64,000 nt of DNA from Selaginella tamariscina (taxonomy: Eukaryota; Streptophyta; Lycopodiopsida; Selaginellales; Selaginellaceae): contig PUQB01000018.1 of NCBI GenBank assembly GCA_003024785.1, positions 925,717-989,716 on the forward strand, read 5' to 3'. The translations under genes and the position numbers were made by a program. The notes under the pieces were generated by a model. That model was not told the DNA's origin, made no database searches, and saw only the letters and a list, made by a program, of their open reading frames with translations. Positions 33,197 through 44,344 of this stretch are shown in pieces; the stretch's first letter is position 1, and each line of letters starts with the position of its first letter.

Positions 33197-36100
33197 ATGC
33201 AGAGCAGCAGCATGGCAACGAGCACACGGGCGCCATTGGTATTGCCAATTTGAGTGCACGAACAGGAAGAATGTGTCAGCAATTCGGTGCCAGTTCAATG
33301 ACCCACGAGCCAAATCCTTCTCCTTGAGGAACCCATCTGCCGGATTTCTGAAATTCTCTACCGGTTTGGGACAATCCAGTGCCCTTTCTCGCACAACAAC
33401 ATACAGGTATAGAAATACTTATATACACATAGACATACACGTATATATTGAAAATGAATGTGCAGAAAGAGGTTGCTTGTTCAAGCAGAATCTGCAGCTG
33501 TTGCAACAAATGTACCATTTGGTGGAGATGGTGTCCCTGCAAAGAAGCAGATATTTGGAATCGATGTATGTATTTACTTGTGTGTGTGTGCGTGGCTGTA
33601 AGTGTCTGCATGTGTATATATACAACCTCAGATACGTACATCATACATATATGTATGTATATACGGGTGTGTGCGTGTCCATTTATATATGTATTTATGC
33701 TTTATTTATGCTGTTTGTATCCTCTGCGTCATATTCTGTCCTGTTATTCTCGTGGACATATATGTATACATAACAGAATCGGCATGTACATTACACACAC
33801 ACAACTATATTATGAAAGTATACATTTATGTACTTAACAATGTACTTTCGTGTGTGTATATACATGCTTATGATGGTTTTACTCCAGGTTATCACTCTCA
33901 AAAAGGTGATACCCTTGGGGTTGATGTTCTTCTGCATTCTGTTTAATTACACAATCTTGCGTGACACCAAAGATGTCCTTGTGGTTACCGCAAAAGGGAG
34001 CAGTGCAGAAATCATTCCTTTCCTCAAAACGTAAGTATACACACACATATACATTTATAAATGCATGTGTGTGTGTGTGTGTGTGTACACATACATACAA
34101 ACATTGTGATTGTTTTAGGTGGGTGAATCTACCAATGGCAATCGGTTTTATGGTAATATACACGAAGCTTTCGAATGTGTTATCGAGGGAGGCCTTGTTC
34201 TACTCGTGTATTCTTCCCTTTATTGCTTTCTTTGGGAGCTTTGCGTTTATAATGTATCCTCTCAAGGATATGCTTCACCCGGTTGGTCTTGCAGACGAGT
34301 AAGCAATGTGGTGTGTGTGTGTGTGGTATAACAGTGTGTCTTGTATATCTGTACATCTCTCTCTCTCTTTCTCTCTAGTAAAATACTATATTCTGTACAC
34401 TATTATCTATTCTTAAGACTTTGTAACACTATATATTAAATACTTGGTTTATTAATTAATCATATATAAAAATTATTATCTAAGTATTAATCAGTGTTTT
34501 AATCCTTGTACACAAGACAGGCTGCTTCAAATGCTTGGTCCAAGGTTTCTGGGTCCGATTGCCTATATTCCGAAACTGGACCTTCTGTTTATTCTACGTC
34601 ATGGCCGAGCTATGGGGTAGTGTTGTCGTCTCTGTTCTTTTCTGGGGTTTTGCAAACCAGGTAATATTAATTTATTAATATTACTATGTATTATGTGTTT
34701 TATTATAGTTATGTGCATATACACACACTCACATACACACAGAGACATATGTATATATGTATGTATGTTTGCAGATTACCACTGTGGATGAAGCGAAGCA
34801 GTTTTACCCACTGTTTGGTCTCGGGGCAAATATAGCACTTGTATTTTCTGGTCGAACAGTTAAATATTTCTCCGAACTCCGAGCCGGCTTGGTCCAGGAG
34901 TTGATGGTATTAATTAAACTAATCATACAACTAGTAATTATTGTTAAATATTGTTTATATGCATATGTGTATATATTACAGGATGGGGAATGTCTCTTAA
35001 AGGAATGATGAGTATTGTTGTGCTGCTGGGTTTTGCAATATGTGCCATTTACTGGTGGGTAAATGCATTCGTTGTTAATGATCCTAATCTTCCCAAAGTT
35101 GAGAAAAAAAGAAGGTAAAACATTATGTATACATCATATATACAATAAATAACCATATATTTTGTATATAATATATGTATTAGCAATAGCAAATATGATA
35201 TACAATCCTAGCTAGTGCTTGATAATAACACACACACACACACACAACAGAACAATAATAATGTTAATATATATACTTGTACAGAAGAGTAAGCCGAAGA
35301 TGAGCATGGGGGAGAGTGCAAAATTCCTTCTCGGTTCGAGGTATATTCGGGATCTTGCAACACTTGTGGTGGCGTATGGTATAAGTATTAACCTTGTGGA
35401 GGTTACATGGAAATCAAAACTCAAGGCTCAGGTATATAACTAGTTGCGCCCCCGCGTGTGCACGTTTGTGAGTTTTGTGTGTGTGTACAATATATATATA
35501 TATATATATATATAACTCATACATGTATATACAGATATATAATACTCAAAAGAGTTCCTAATTGTGTTGTCTGTATGTGTGTGGCATAAATAAATGCATA
35601 AATACACAACACCACGCAAGGTTTTAGTGAATATGTGTATGTACGTCCACACACACACCACACACACACATGTATATGTACATACATATATGCAATGTGT
35701 ATAAAATGGGTTTAAAAAGTAAGTAAATGTTTATACTCTATTTTTTGTAGTTCCCAAGCCCCAATGACTACTCATCCTTTATGGGAGATTTCTCCACGTG
35801 GACGGGCGTGGTGACATTCAGCATGATGCTCCTGAGCAGGGTAATATTCCGCAAGTACGGATGGGGAGTGGCGGCAACCATAACTCCGACCGTACTCCTG
35901 TTGACCGGGATTGCATTCTTCTCATTGGTCCTCTTCAGTGGCCCTTTGACCCCGTTCTTCGGAAGTCTGGGCCTGACTCCGCTCCTGGCGGCCGTCTACG
36001 TGGGCGCCGTACAGAACATCTTTAGTAAGAGTGCCAAGTACAGCTTGTTTGACCCTTGTAAGGAGATGGCTTATATTCCCCTTGACGAGGAGACCAAGGT

Positions 36101-36263
36101 AGCTTATATGTATATATCTTATATATGTGTTTTATACACATTGAATTCTGTATAATACTATCTGTGAGTACGTGTATGTTGTGTACACACAGAGGGACAC
36201 ACACATTCATAAAATGGATAGTTATATAAGCTATAAGAGAGAGAGGGAGAGAGAGTTACATGA

Positions 36264-36297
<34 letters not shown>

Positions 36298-37055
36298 ACG
36301 AGAGAGAGTTACATGTAATTAATATATGCACGATGTAAAATGAAGGTGAAAGGGAAGGCAGCGATAGACGTGGTGTGCAACCCATTGGGGAAATCCGGAG
36401 GTGCATTGATCCAGCAAGTTTTAATCCTGACCTTTGGATCACTGTCGACTTCGACTCCTTATCTGGGTGCAATCCTGTTGGGTATCGTCCTTGCTTGGCT
36501 GGCAGCCGCACGATCGTTGGATAAGCAGTTCACTCCCATGGTACAGCAAGATCTCAAGGGCAAGCTTCTTGAGGGGAAGCTCTCTACCATGACTGCTGCC
36601 CTCTCTGAGACCTCTAAGGCCGGAAAACGCGATGTAAGTGTGTGTGTATGTGTATCATGTGTGTTGGTGTGTGTGTATGTGTGTGTGTCATATGTACTAT
36701 AGCTCACTGAGTACGTGCTATGTTATTTGTCCAAATGTCCTCTCTCTCTAATATTATACATTACAGGTGACGTATAGGTTCGTGAGTGGCCTGAATGAGA
36801 AAGGTTTCATTGAAGGCCGCTATGTTCCCGTGACACCACCAACCGCTACAGCGAATAAGGAAGAAACAAAGATAGAAGCTGCCAAAGGTAATATATGTGT
36901 GTGTGTGTGTATACACCTATATTACTATATATTAAAGTATTTTTGTATTTAAAACAGAACCTGAGGAAAACCCATTGAGTGCTGAACAGGAGAATGGTTC
37001 AACAGTATCTGAATCCGACACGCGTCCCACGGAACCTCTTTCGTCCAAAAATTGA
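33197..37055 (+). CDS. NTT: Plastid ATP/ADP translocase, 12 exons, about four frame breaks
   Basis: Exons: 33197-33406, 33466-33565, 33888-34030, 34119-34298, 34521-34660, 34775-34906, 34982-35114, 35285-35431, 35751-36098, 36346-36633, 36767-36887, 36958-37055. The product matches plant plastid nucleotide transporters (NTT/AATP family), which exchange cytosolic ATP for stromal ADP across the inner envelope. An N-terminal transit region is followed by NYTILRDTKDVLVVTAKG, then about 12 membrane helices, and AAIDVVCNPLGKSGGALIQQ near the end. The C-terminal tail is hydrophilic. All junctions have GT/AG ends. Phases agree once single-base length changes near 33250 (exon 1), 34564 (exon 5), 34887 (exon 6) and the A-run at 35104-35110 (exon 7) are allowed for. 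Conservation is otherwise very high. It is either a young pseudogene or a real gene with assembly errors. The start at 33197 is provisional. Confidence 0.9.
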
Positions 37056-38188
37056 CAGAGGTACATGCATGTGTGCGTGGTGTAGGTGTATGTTCACGAG
37101 ATGTACATACATTATTATATACATACACACACACAGGATGTGATGGTTATATATGTGTGTATGTTACTATTACAAACATGCTGACTGTATGTTTACATAT
37201 TGATGTACATGTGTCTGAACCATTTATGAATGATAGTGTTTATGCATACACACATGCTGTGTGGTGTGCATATGTGTATATATGTGTATGTACTATTACA
37301 TACACGCATGCTGACTCGTTGGTTAGCAGGGGGAGCAACGATCAAGCGGTTTAGGCACATAGAAATGTGAGATGTGGTGGATGATGATGATGAGAAACAA
37401 TAAGTATGTTTATCTGATGTTTTATTCTTTATCATTAAAACTATTAAGAATTTTGATATAGATAAAACTCTTAAGAATTTTGATATAGTTACATTATAAT
37501 TTTAATTTTGGTTTTTTCATGTTATATCATTTAACTATAAAAACTATATAATCAATAGTTAATGCTAACTATCCTGCAAAGTAAAAAATTATATACATAT
37601 CGATTTAATTAAGTTTTGACTCTATACATGTATTGTTTAATATACAACTTTATTTATTTATAATGTGAATTTGATTTCAAATATTTATATTCAAAATAAT
37701 TTTACAATGAGACCACTTTCTGTACAGCTGCAGAATTTTATAACATAATAAAATTTAAACAAAACAATTGATGTTACTAATTTGAAAGTTAATTTTAAAT
37801 GTACTTTTATGTGTATATAATTGGAAGTTAATACATTATACTATGATAAACAAGATGCATATGTATACATACATAAATACAAAATTAAATAGAATATCAA
37901 AATTTAGCTAATTATTAATCTTTAGCATAATAAAGTATGAGAAATTACACAAAGTTATAAAGAGGAAGGTAATTTATGTATTTATATTAGATATTTAAAT
38001 ATTATGGTATTTAACGTGTTCAAGAAATGTATGCTAAAGTTATGTTCAATTTATAATATGAAGTATTCTATGTATATGCATTTACATATATATATATACC
38101 TATGTCAGTTTTTGATCCATGGGACAAACCAAAATCATACATATACTTACTATAATTTAGTAGTATATTAAAAAAAATAACATAATAT

Positions 38189-38221
<33 letters not shown>

Positions 38222-40054
38222 AATGATCTCTATATGATATACACACCATACAAGCGTACGGACATGTTCGTATTAATATAGAATATGCTCGTTTATACGG
38301 ATGAGTGTATGCAGCACGTCTATGTATGGGAGTAACTTATACACAATGTCATATGAGGATTATTGTACCGTCATTAAATTGTTTCTAATAACTTCATAAA
38401 AGTAATTTTACATTCTATATAGGTTTAAATAAATTATTTACATAAAAAATATATATATATTTAAAGTTTTTATATAAATGGTTATTACATCCAATGGCAC
38501 AGAAAAGTTAAAACAGTAGTATATTATAAAAGTTTCTTAATATTTGAAATATAATTTAAGATTTATCTTATAACCGTATGTATGTAACATACTGAGGCTG
38601 TTTGTATAACGAGTGGTTTAGAACTTTATTATACTATAACTAGTAAATTTTAATACACTTTTTCTCTAATAATTGTAAATTTAATATGGAAACACTCCGC
38701 AACATTTCAATAATAATAATAATAATATTTTTTTTATTTCAATTATTCACTTTGACTTACAGAAACAATTGGCCATGACAATGTGCTTTTTGCAGATGAG
38801 AAATAAAACTGTTACTAATTTGTAATCTTAGATACTAGATAGATGATAATTAATAAAACATTACTTGTTTATTATACGTTAGATGTGTATGTAACACACG
38901 TATTCTCTCTTTCTTTTCTCACCACACACACACCACCAATAACTCCCAGACACCGTATAGTTTTACCAGAAGCATTCAAGCCAAGAGTGGTTTAAAAACT
39001 ATATGAGCAGCTTGGTGATCCGATTCTGGACTCTGTGTGTGTGCGTGTGCGTGTGTTTGTGTTGGCAGAGTTCTTTAGCAGTGAAGTACTCTAAAACACA
39101 GAAATGCTAACAAAACATGACATATAATGAAGTTATATGAAGTTATGTACTGTATGAAGTACCAGCTCACACATACATAAGCATGTTACGTTGTGTGCGT
39201 GTCTGTGTGTGCGCACAGACACGTGCTGAAGACCCAGTAAACTTTTGTTTATTTCTAAACATTACTAACTAATACAATATTTGACACTCTATTTATACAT
39301 GCCTGAATGTATGTTAAAGTCTTGACTATATTAATAAATTCTGGTATATATTTTAATGCTAAATGATAGTACGTTGTGTGTATGATTGAACATATGTTGA
39401 ATTTACATTAATACTAGTTAAATAGGTTACTTGAATAACCAATCGAATGGCATATATGTGTGTGTGTGTGTGTGTGTAAGTAATGTGAGAGAGAGATTAT
39501 TATATGAATAACCTCAATAAGAAAGAGTTCTTTAAAGGTAATTCATATTAATTTGTAATATAAAATAGCTTAAAATAGAATTTTGAATTATAATATATTT
39601 TGTAAGTGTAGCTACGCGTAATGCTGGAGGTGCGAGAGTGTGGATCACACCTGGTAAATTGATTATTCATAAGAACATGAATTTAAATAAACTATAGGGT
39701 AAATTTAAAACCCTTCAGTTTTATTGAAGTCTTAACGAAATATCCACTTTGTTGTTTATTATAAACGTGATGCAGTAATTTATTTAAACCAAATTGCATA
39801 TGTACCAACGTAATGACAATTTTTGTAATCATAACATTATACATTTCAACTAAATCATTCATTCAAAATGTTTTAATTTTGATTTGGTATTTTATATATT
39901 TTGATACGTTAAAACCCTGTTTTAAATATAAATCTTCAAATTTCAAATTTAAATTGACTTAGTATAAACAATAATGTTATATAATAAAACATGTGTTAAA
40001 TTGATCAATCCTATATTTTAAAATGTGTGTACATATTAATGTGTTGTGAAATTA
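37056..40054. other. 3' flank of NTT, source of dispersed duplicates
   Basis: AT-rich, no gene. Blocks here recur elsewhere: 37560-38290 resembles 48600-49500, 37930-38055 resembles 42960-43100, and 39225-39330 resembles 42577-42700. A (GT)n run is at about 38190-38220 and another at 39458-39477. Confidence 0.6.
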
Positions 40055-40666
40055 GGGTCGTTTCGCACCACATTAACTTAACTTAAGTGGGCTTAAGTAA
40101 GGGAAAATGGATTCGTACTCGCCCTTAAGTTGAGTAACCACTTACTTAACTTTTTTAAGGGTTTGACCACTAAGGGCATTGAATTCACACCTGCCCTTAA
40201 CTTAAGAAGTCACTTACTTAAGATTTTTTAAGGGTTTGACCACTAAGGGCAGTGCTTTCGCAATCTTCCCTTAACTTAACTTAATTTAAGGAACAGTGAA
40301 AATTTGCAAAGAAAATTTAAGGGAGGTGGGGGGTCCCTTAGCCACCCTTAACGACTCACGAGGCTCGCCACCTTTTTCGCACCTTCTTTAAAATAAAATA
40401 AAAAAAAATTTTACATGCGTAATGTGCATTTTTTTAATGTAAAATATATATTTATATTTTATATTTTTATTTTAACATATATAATTAAAATAAAATAATA
40501 ATAATATGAATTTCTCATTATTCTTAGTATATTCTAAGTATATTCTCCTTCTGCCCTAATTTCTGCCCTAATTTCTATAGGTTTCTGCGCATCGTATTCT
40601 GCACATCTCTGTAGATTTCTGCGCATCGGGAGAGGAAGAGAAGAATTCAGGAGAAATCAGGAGAGA

Positions 40667-41030
40667 ATGGCAGAAGAACAAGCAGATCAGGTAGTCTTCT
40701 TTCCTTTCTTCTTCTTTTCTTGCATTCATTTGCATTCATTTGCATCAGGAGGCGGCCATAGAGACTACTAGCTTTATTCGAGCTCAAGGGGCGGCCCAAA
40801 GCCCGACTGCAATTGCTGTCGGGCTTTCAGCCGCCCCTGGCTGGGATGGCACGAGCTCGACCGGCATTGGCCGAGCTCGTGGGCCGGCCGAAAGCCCGGC
40901 AGCTACTGCTACCGGGCTTTCTGCCCACCATAGCTATCGGGCGCATGGGCCGGCCGAAAGCCCGGCAGCAACTGCTGCCGGGCTTTCTGCCCACCATAGC
41001 TGGGTCATGGGCCGGGCCTGCCCACCATAG
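40667..41030 (+). CDS. Putative repeat protein inside the Harbinger-type element
   Basis: A short first exon starting at the Met at 40667 (MAEEQADQ) may splice at 40690/40749, over a 58-base pyrimidine-rich intron ending in CAG, to a frame that stays open to the stop at 41028-41030. The protein would be about 100 residues. It is rich in Ala, Gly, Ser and Pro, with a unit GPAESPAATATGLSAHHS present twice and degenerate earlier copies. It has no known domain. The frame is kept open by the GC-rich hairpin repeats, so it could be chance. A 58-base intron is short for plants. Reading straight through at 40691 instead ends at a TAG just beyond 40748. Confidence 0.3.
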
Positions 41031-41135
41031 CTGTCGAGCTCTGGCCGGCCGAAAGCCCGGCAGCCCTGGTTGGACTGGCTTGAGCTCGGCCAGCATTGGC
41101 CGAGCTCATGGGGCAACAGAAAGCCCGGCAGCAGT
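40780..41135. repeat. GC-rich array of AAAGCCCGGCAGC hairpins
   Basis: Units of GGCCGGCCGAAAGCCCGGC, a short spacer, then GCCGGGCTTTCTGCCC and CACCATAGCT recur about four times, each half being the inverted copy of the other. GAGCTCG...GCATTGGCCGAGCTC also recurs (40850 and 41080). The block is far richer in GC than anything within several kilobases. Confidence 0.85.
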
Positions 41136-41205
41136 AATTACATCTCAGTTCGTCCTTCCTAAAGCTACAAAATATGTGCATTCCTCTTGCTCACAGAAAG
41201 TGTGA

Positions 41206-41490
41206 TTACATTCCAAAAACTGGAGACTTTGTAAATGCCTCGGTGACGACGAGTGCAAGGAAACCCAACATGGCTGTCCTGCCATTCCATCTCTCAGCCA
41301 TTGCACGGAACGGACCAAAAGCCCGGCTGTCCGGGCTCTCCCCCTTGAACATTGGCACAAGAGAGGCATACCAGAAGAGTTGAACAACTGCAAAGAAGTT
41401 AAACAGACCGGTGTTACCCACGGAATACAGCTGCTACTGTTTGTCGGTCATCCTCTCTACAGCAAATGCCCATACAATTCCCAACATTGC
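41206..41490 (-). pseudogene. Captured last exon of an ELIP-like gene
   Basis: From an acceptor (TTACAG before 41490) to a stop at 41206-41208, the minus strand encodes about 94 residues typical of the C-terminal part of early light-induced proteins. A first helix end contains AMLGIVWAFAVERMTD, a middle helix contains LFNFFAVVQLFWYASLVP, and the third chlorophyll-binding helix contains ERWNGRTAMLGFLALVVTE with its E..NGR.AM signature. ELIPs sit in thylakoids and protect against excess light. One in-frame TAG (41434-41436) lies between two Gln codons. Upstream exons are absent because the element boundary follows, so this is a transduplicated fragment. ELIP is favoured over other light-harvesting-like proteins by the order of helices. 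Confidence 0.7.
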
Positions 41491-41998
41491 CTGTAACAAA
41501 ACAATTATTTAAATAATAAATATTATAAATATATTTTAAAGTGGTTAAAAATATTTATTACAAATTGAAAAAATATTTTTATTAAATTGAAAATTATTTA
41601 AAAATATTTATTATAACTTGACATAATAATGTTATATGAAATGTAGATATGTTAAGTTCATTAAAAATAATTAAGTTAATAATTTAACTTAAATGTAAAT
41701 ATAAAGTATATTATATTAAGGGCAATATTCGAATTCATGACCCTTAATATTTTTACTTAAGTATCTATGCGAATCCATTGCCCTTAACACAATCCCTTAA
41801 TTTAAGTAAAAAGTTAAGGGTTGATGAGTGCGAATCAATTGCCCTTAACAAATTTCTTAATTTAAGTTAAGGGTTAGTACGAATCCAAAACCCTTAACTT
41901 CTCTTTTTAAGGGAGAGTTGGTGCGAATCAAATGCACCCTTAACTTTACTTAACTTATGCATGTAAGTTAAGTTAAGTGTGGTGCGAAATGACCCTTA

Positions 41999-42576
41999 CC
42001 TTTTCATCCATGCACTTACGTTCGGCTTGTTTATGATGATATAAATGCTTAATAAGTGTTGAACACGTGTAGTACACATCACACAAAGATATTGACATAA
42101 GTCTTGAAAACACACACATACTATATACATATATATCGTATGTATATAGACACACACGCAAAACACACGTACTCACCTTGTTTATGATGGATGTACCTAA
42201 CACCGTATTTAAATTCATCAAAGGATATACATTCATTTTTTTCTAATTAAAATTATTTACATAACAAAGAAGAAACCAAATATTATAACATGATAAATTA
42301 AAATTTAAAATGATATTATTAATATATGGAAAATGTAAGTTAATTTATTGAGTGAGGACGGTAACATATGTAAAATGCATACATGTTCCCAAGACATACA
42401 TACATGAGGGTTAAACAATTAATAAGGGCTAAATATACTATTTACATCAATATAATATTCTATTCAAAGTTCTTATATATACCTAAACACACACGCGCAC
42501 ACACATACAGGAAAGACTAAGGATAGCCATTTTTGTGTAATGCTCATAAGCTTCCCATTTGAGAATAATAAGTCAC
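41999..42576. other. Spacer after the Harbinger-type element
   Basis: AT-rich with CA/TA microsatellites, no gene seen. A sequence starting CACTTTTTCATCC-like text directly abuts the TTA duplication. Confidence 0.3.
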
Positions 42577-43100
42577 GTGCTGAGGAGCTAGTAAATCTTT
42601 GTTTATCTAATGTTTATTTCCCTAATTATGCTAAACATTACTAACTAGCAAAACTTTGTAATTTTATACATGCCTTTAATGTGTGTTAAAGTCTTGTTTA
42701 TCATAGATGTAATGTATAAACTTCATTAAAAGTGAATTACTTACACACTTTTAAGTACATTCAAAATAAACTTACAACAGATGACGTATAGGTTCGTGAG
42801 TGGCTTGAATGAGAAAGGTTTCATTGAAGGACGCTATGTTCCCGTGACACCGCTGCATATTACCTTTGGTTGGTACGTGTGTCCGCTTGTGTTGCGTAAT
42901 ACTATAACACACACACACGCCAAATAACATGTGTATGTATGTGCTGTAAACATATATGAGAAGTACGAGAAATTACATAAAGTCATAAAGAGGGTGAAAT
43001 TTTAAAATGATTAAGGTAATTTATGTAATTATACTGATATTTATATGGTATTTAATGTAATCAAGAAATTTATGCTAAAGTTATCTTCAGTTATAATATC
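42577..43100 (+). repeat. Diverged copy of NTT 3' flanking DNA
   Basis: 42577-42700 resembles 39225-39330 (shared words GTGCTGA, AACATTACTAACTA, TTATACATGCCT, GTTAAAGTCTTG). 42960-43100 resembles 37930-38055 (GAGAAATTACA, AAGTTATAAAGAGG-like, GGTATTTAA). Between them lies the NTT exon fragment. Order is not conserved, so this is a rearranged duplicate. Confidence 0.65.
42781..42877 (+). pseudogene. NTT exon 11 fragment
   Basis: 42781-42856 repeats the first three quarters of NTT exon 11 (36767-36887) almost exactly, encoding TYRFVSGLNEKGFIEGRYVP, and is also preceded by CAG. It then switches to GCATATTACCTTTGG, the reverse complement of the exon 11 end and donor of the gene (CCAAAGGTAATAT at 36883). 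The copy is therefore partly inverted. It has no neighbouring exons and cannot be functional. Confidence 0.8.
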
Positions 43101-43199
43101 AAATTTAAATTAAAATAAAAACTAGAGTGGTAGGTGTGGTAGTCCTTCAAATGTTTTATTTTATCTATTACAATACAATAATTCATTAAGTTTAAGATA

Positions 43200-44000
43200 T
43201 TCTTTTTCTTTTGTAATACATATCACACATGATACACATACGAAGGGGCGGGCATAGAAACTCAAATTGATTGAAAGTGACGGGCATGAGCTTTGCATCC
43301 ATGAGCTTTGCACCCTACTATAAAGCAAGTTTGGATCCTGTGGGAATGGTTTCGAAGCCCTAGTTGAGACTGAGCAGACCATTAGTGTGGGCCTTGTTGG
43401 TACGTCTACAAGGGATTTGTCTGATGTGGGGATCAGCCACAACTATTGTGTAATTTGTGAAGTCCTCAATGAACATGCCGATTCATGTTTCATTTCCACC
43501 ACCAGCAAGAAGCCAAAGTTTAGATACACAGCAGTCGAGCCAAAGTGCACATTTATGGAGTTGAGTAAGCCATGACAGATAGGAGCTTTGAGTTTGAGTT
43601 CATGCTCCACATATTTGAAAGTAAGGAGAGTGATCTTTGCAAAGGAGATACGAGTTATTATGAAAGCTGAGTTTCCCAATTTCTGAGCAGCGAAGTTCAA
43701 GGGAAGACATGCGGCCAAGTATCAACCACATAGGGCCCAACTTATTGAGCACCTTTATGGCTAGAAGTGCTAGAGCAATTGTGGAGAGAGAAATAAACCT
43801 TAATCTCACCCATTTTAGGAAGAAAAAAACAGACTTTAAAGGCGGAGGAACGAGGCAATATATTTTAAAAATAACAATGGTCTTGATGGCAAACTTGATG
43901 GCATATGGGAGGGTGCTAATACGAAATTTTTTGTATAACTCCACTTTGCACACATGCTGAAGCCTCACTATTGGAAGGAGAAGAGGGCAAGTCAAACTAT
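43200..44000. other. Coding-like block of unknown origin
   Basis: This block is clearly less AT-rich than its flanks and has open stretches on both strands, up to 131 codons on the minus strand (43995-43600). I recognise no domain, and stops divide every frame. It is most likely an old mobile-element or gene relic. Confidence 0.25.
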
Positions 44001-44344
44001 GAATTAATTTTTTATGTTTCCCGTAATTACTAAAAAAAGATTATATGACATAAGAACTTCATGGTATGAGTTAGCCTTTTAAACAAACTCTAACATGGTT
44101 GGTGACTTGTACAGAAACTTGTTTTATACTTTCCTCCCATATTCTTTAAATAAATTCATATTGGTCAATGATAGAATTTTATTTTTTCTCCTTCCATGTG
44201 AGAAAATATTTTTTTTTTCTTCATTTTCATTATTAAATATCATATAGATGACTTAAAACCAATGTAATAAAAACAAGTCAAGAATCAACAATATAACTCA
44301 TGCTGAAAAGGTAATGAGAATTAATAATATAATATAATCACAAG

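Larger units (their letters stand above)
40055..41995 (+). mobile_element. Gene-carrying TIR transposon, PIF/Harbinger type
   Basis: The ends are inverted copies of GGGTCRTTTCGCACCAC, continuing with diverged TTAACTTAACTTAA stretches, and TTA is duplicated at both sides (40052-40054 and 41996-41998). A 3-base TTA duplication and GGG-starting ends are hallmarks of the PIF/Harbinger (Tourist) superfamily. Subterminal regions (40080-40340 and 41710-41960) are packed with CCCTTAA/TTAAGGG and TGCGAATC words, likely transposase-binding sites. The inside has no DDE transposase. It carries a two-exon-like reading frame with GC-rich repeats (40667-41030) and the last exon of an ELIP-type gene in reverse (41206-41490). 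It is therefore a Pack-type, non-autonomous element that has picked up host gene parts. Confidence 0.8.
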
